Of a stretch of 64,000 nucleotides of DNA, positions 63,334 to 64,000 are shown in pieces. Below the pieces are notes generated by a model. It was not told where the DNA came from and searched no databases. It was given only the letters and a program-made list of their open reading frames with translations. This DNA comes from Flavobacteriales bacterium CG_4_9_14_3_um_filter_40_17 (GTDB taxonomy: Bacteria > Bacteroidota > Bacteroidia > Flavobacteriales > Flavobacteriaceae), in NCBI GenBank assembly GCA_002790195.1, contig PFUR01000003.1, forward strand, positions 37,538 to 101,537, read 5' to 3'. The position numbers and the translations under genes were made by a program. Position 1 is the first letter of the stretch. Each line of letters starts with the position of its first letter.

Positions 63334-64000
63334 ATGAAAATTGCCGTTTTTGGTTACGTGAAACACCCGCAGATGATAGACAGTTTGAAATCTGTATTAG
63401 CTTGTATAAAAGCCCGGCAACTGAAACCAGTTTTGGAAAATGAATTGCGCGATGAAGCACTTTCGTCCGGGCTTGATGTTGCCCATTTTCTGACTTTCTC
63501 AAGCTCGGAAGATTTGGATGGCACTTTTGATCTTTTTTTGAGCATCGGTGGCGACGGCACTTTTTTACGCTCGGTCAACTACGTACGAGATTCGGGCATC
63601 CCGGTCTTGGGACTCAACATCGGAAGGCTCGGCTTTCTGGCGAACGTTCAGAAAGAAAAATTTAATCAAGCACTTGACTGTCTTTTAAACAGTCAATATG
63701 CCATCAGCAAGAGAAGCTTAATTCTTTTGGAATCTGATTTGCCTAGTGATGAAACACCTGGACAACAAATCGCGCTAAACGAAATTGCACTGAGCCGACG
63801 CAATACCACCTCAATGATTACCATCGAAACTTGGCTCAACGACGAATATCTCAACGCATATTGGGCAGACGGGCTGATTATATCGACCCCGACTGGATCG
63901 ACAGGCTATTCGCTGAGTTGCGGCGGGCCGGTTATCAGTCCCGAAACACAAGCGTTGGTGCTGACCCCAATCGCCCCACACAACCTCAATGCCAGGCCTC
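63334..64000 (+). CDS. nadK: NAD kinase (5' part)
   Basis: The first 222 residues of an NAD kinase, cut by the window edge. It begins MKIAVFGYVKHPQMIDSLKS. The diagnostic GGDGT motif is in FLSIGGDGTFLRSV (about residue 75), followed by LGLNIGRLGFLANV, ALNEIALSRRNTTSMI and TPTGSTGYSLSCGGPVISP. It phosphorylates NAD to NADP. It follows the CBS gene with a 5-base gap. Its end cannot be seen. Confidence 0.95.
   Translation, partial: MKIAVFGYVKHPQMIDSLKSVLACIKARQLKPVLENELRDEALSSGLDVAHFLTFSSSEDLDGTFDLFLSIGGDGTFLRSVNYVRDSGIPVLGLNIGRLGFLANVQKEKFNQALDCLLNSQYAISKRSLILLESDLPSDETPGQQIALNEIALSRRNTTSMITIETWLNDEYLNAYWADGLIISTPTGSTGYSLSCGGPVISPETQALVLTPIAPHNLNARP

Overview
The window looks like a chromosomal segment of a flavobacterium (Bacteroidota, order Flavobacteriales). 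The evidence is consistent: conserved flavobacterial gene neighbourhoods (moxR-batA/B/C/D/E, yicC-gmk-nadD, tig-clpP-clpX, pdxJ next to a CBS protein and nadK), AT-rich spacers with no clear Shine-Dalgarno sequences, several promoters of the Bacteroidota form TTG-N19-21-TAnnTTTG, a Bacteroidota-type SRP RNA, many signal-peptide or lipoprotein proteins and a thrombospondin-3-repeat OmpA protein. I saw no rRNA, tRNA, CRISPR array, prophage or intact insertion sequence. The sequence is almost entirely core genome; the accessory signals are small and lie in the few long intergenic regions.

Layout: 0-5 kb has rplM-rpsI-rpsB-tsf and a secreted PQQ-like propeller protein. 5-6 kb has a crotonase-family gene beside a decayed spacer. 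6-15.3 kb is the MoxR/Bat (aerotolerance) operon. 15.4-18 kb has a small membrane protein, a SulP transporter and a beta-carbonic anhydrase. 18-22.3 kb (minus strand) has hemD, DUF4271, a GT39-type glycosyltransferase and a glutaminyl cyclase. 22.4-27.1 kb has the SRP RNA, asnB, a DUF2911 protein, hutG and folD. 27.5-28.5 kb is a broken lipoprotein gene. 28.5-35.6 kb has hemL, a LysM glucosaminidase, a PLP desulfhydrase/deaminase, fabD, an IS5-type transposase remnant, tyrS and a YHS protein. 35.7-44.2 kb (minus) has an alpha/beta hydrolase, an AddB-like nuclease, ompA, kbl, nadD, gmk and yicC. 44.3-50.7 kb has hemW, a cyclase-family gene, a 1138-residue outer-membrane protein and xthA. 51.2-52.9 kb has a decayed small lipoprotein followed by an attC-like palindrome, then hutI. 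52.9-56.2 kb has clpX, clpP and tig. 56.3-58.9 kb is a three-gene cassette (six-TM protein, winged-helix regulator, CreD). 59-64 kb has a GDSL lipoprotein, a holin-family protein, an alpha/beta hydrolase, pdxJ, a CBS protein and the 5' part of nadK.

The most interesting stretch is the 56.3-58.9 kb cassette. The same operator-like sequence, ACTTTG-N5-CAAAGTACTTTA, lies over the -7 region both of the promoter driving the membrane protein plus regulator and of the promoter before creD. This suggests an autoregulated winged-helix repressor circuit. The whole cassette sits between two near-identical 39-bp direct repeats. Other notable points are two small lipoprotein genes, each broken by a stop codon at the lipobox and by a one-base change in an A-run, and an integron-like attC palindrome at 51.5 kb.
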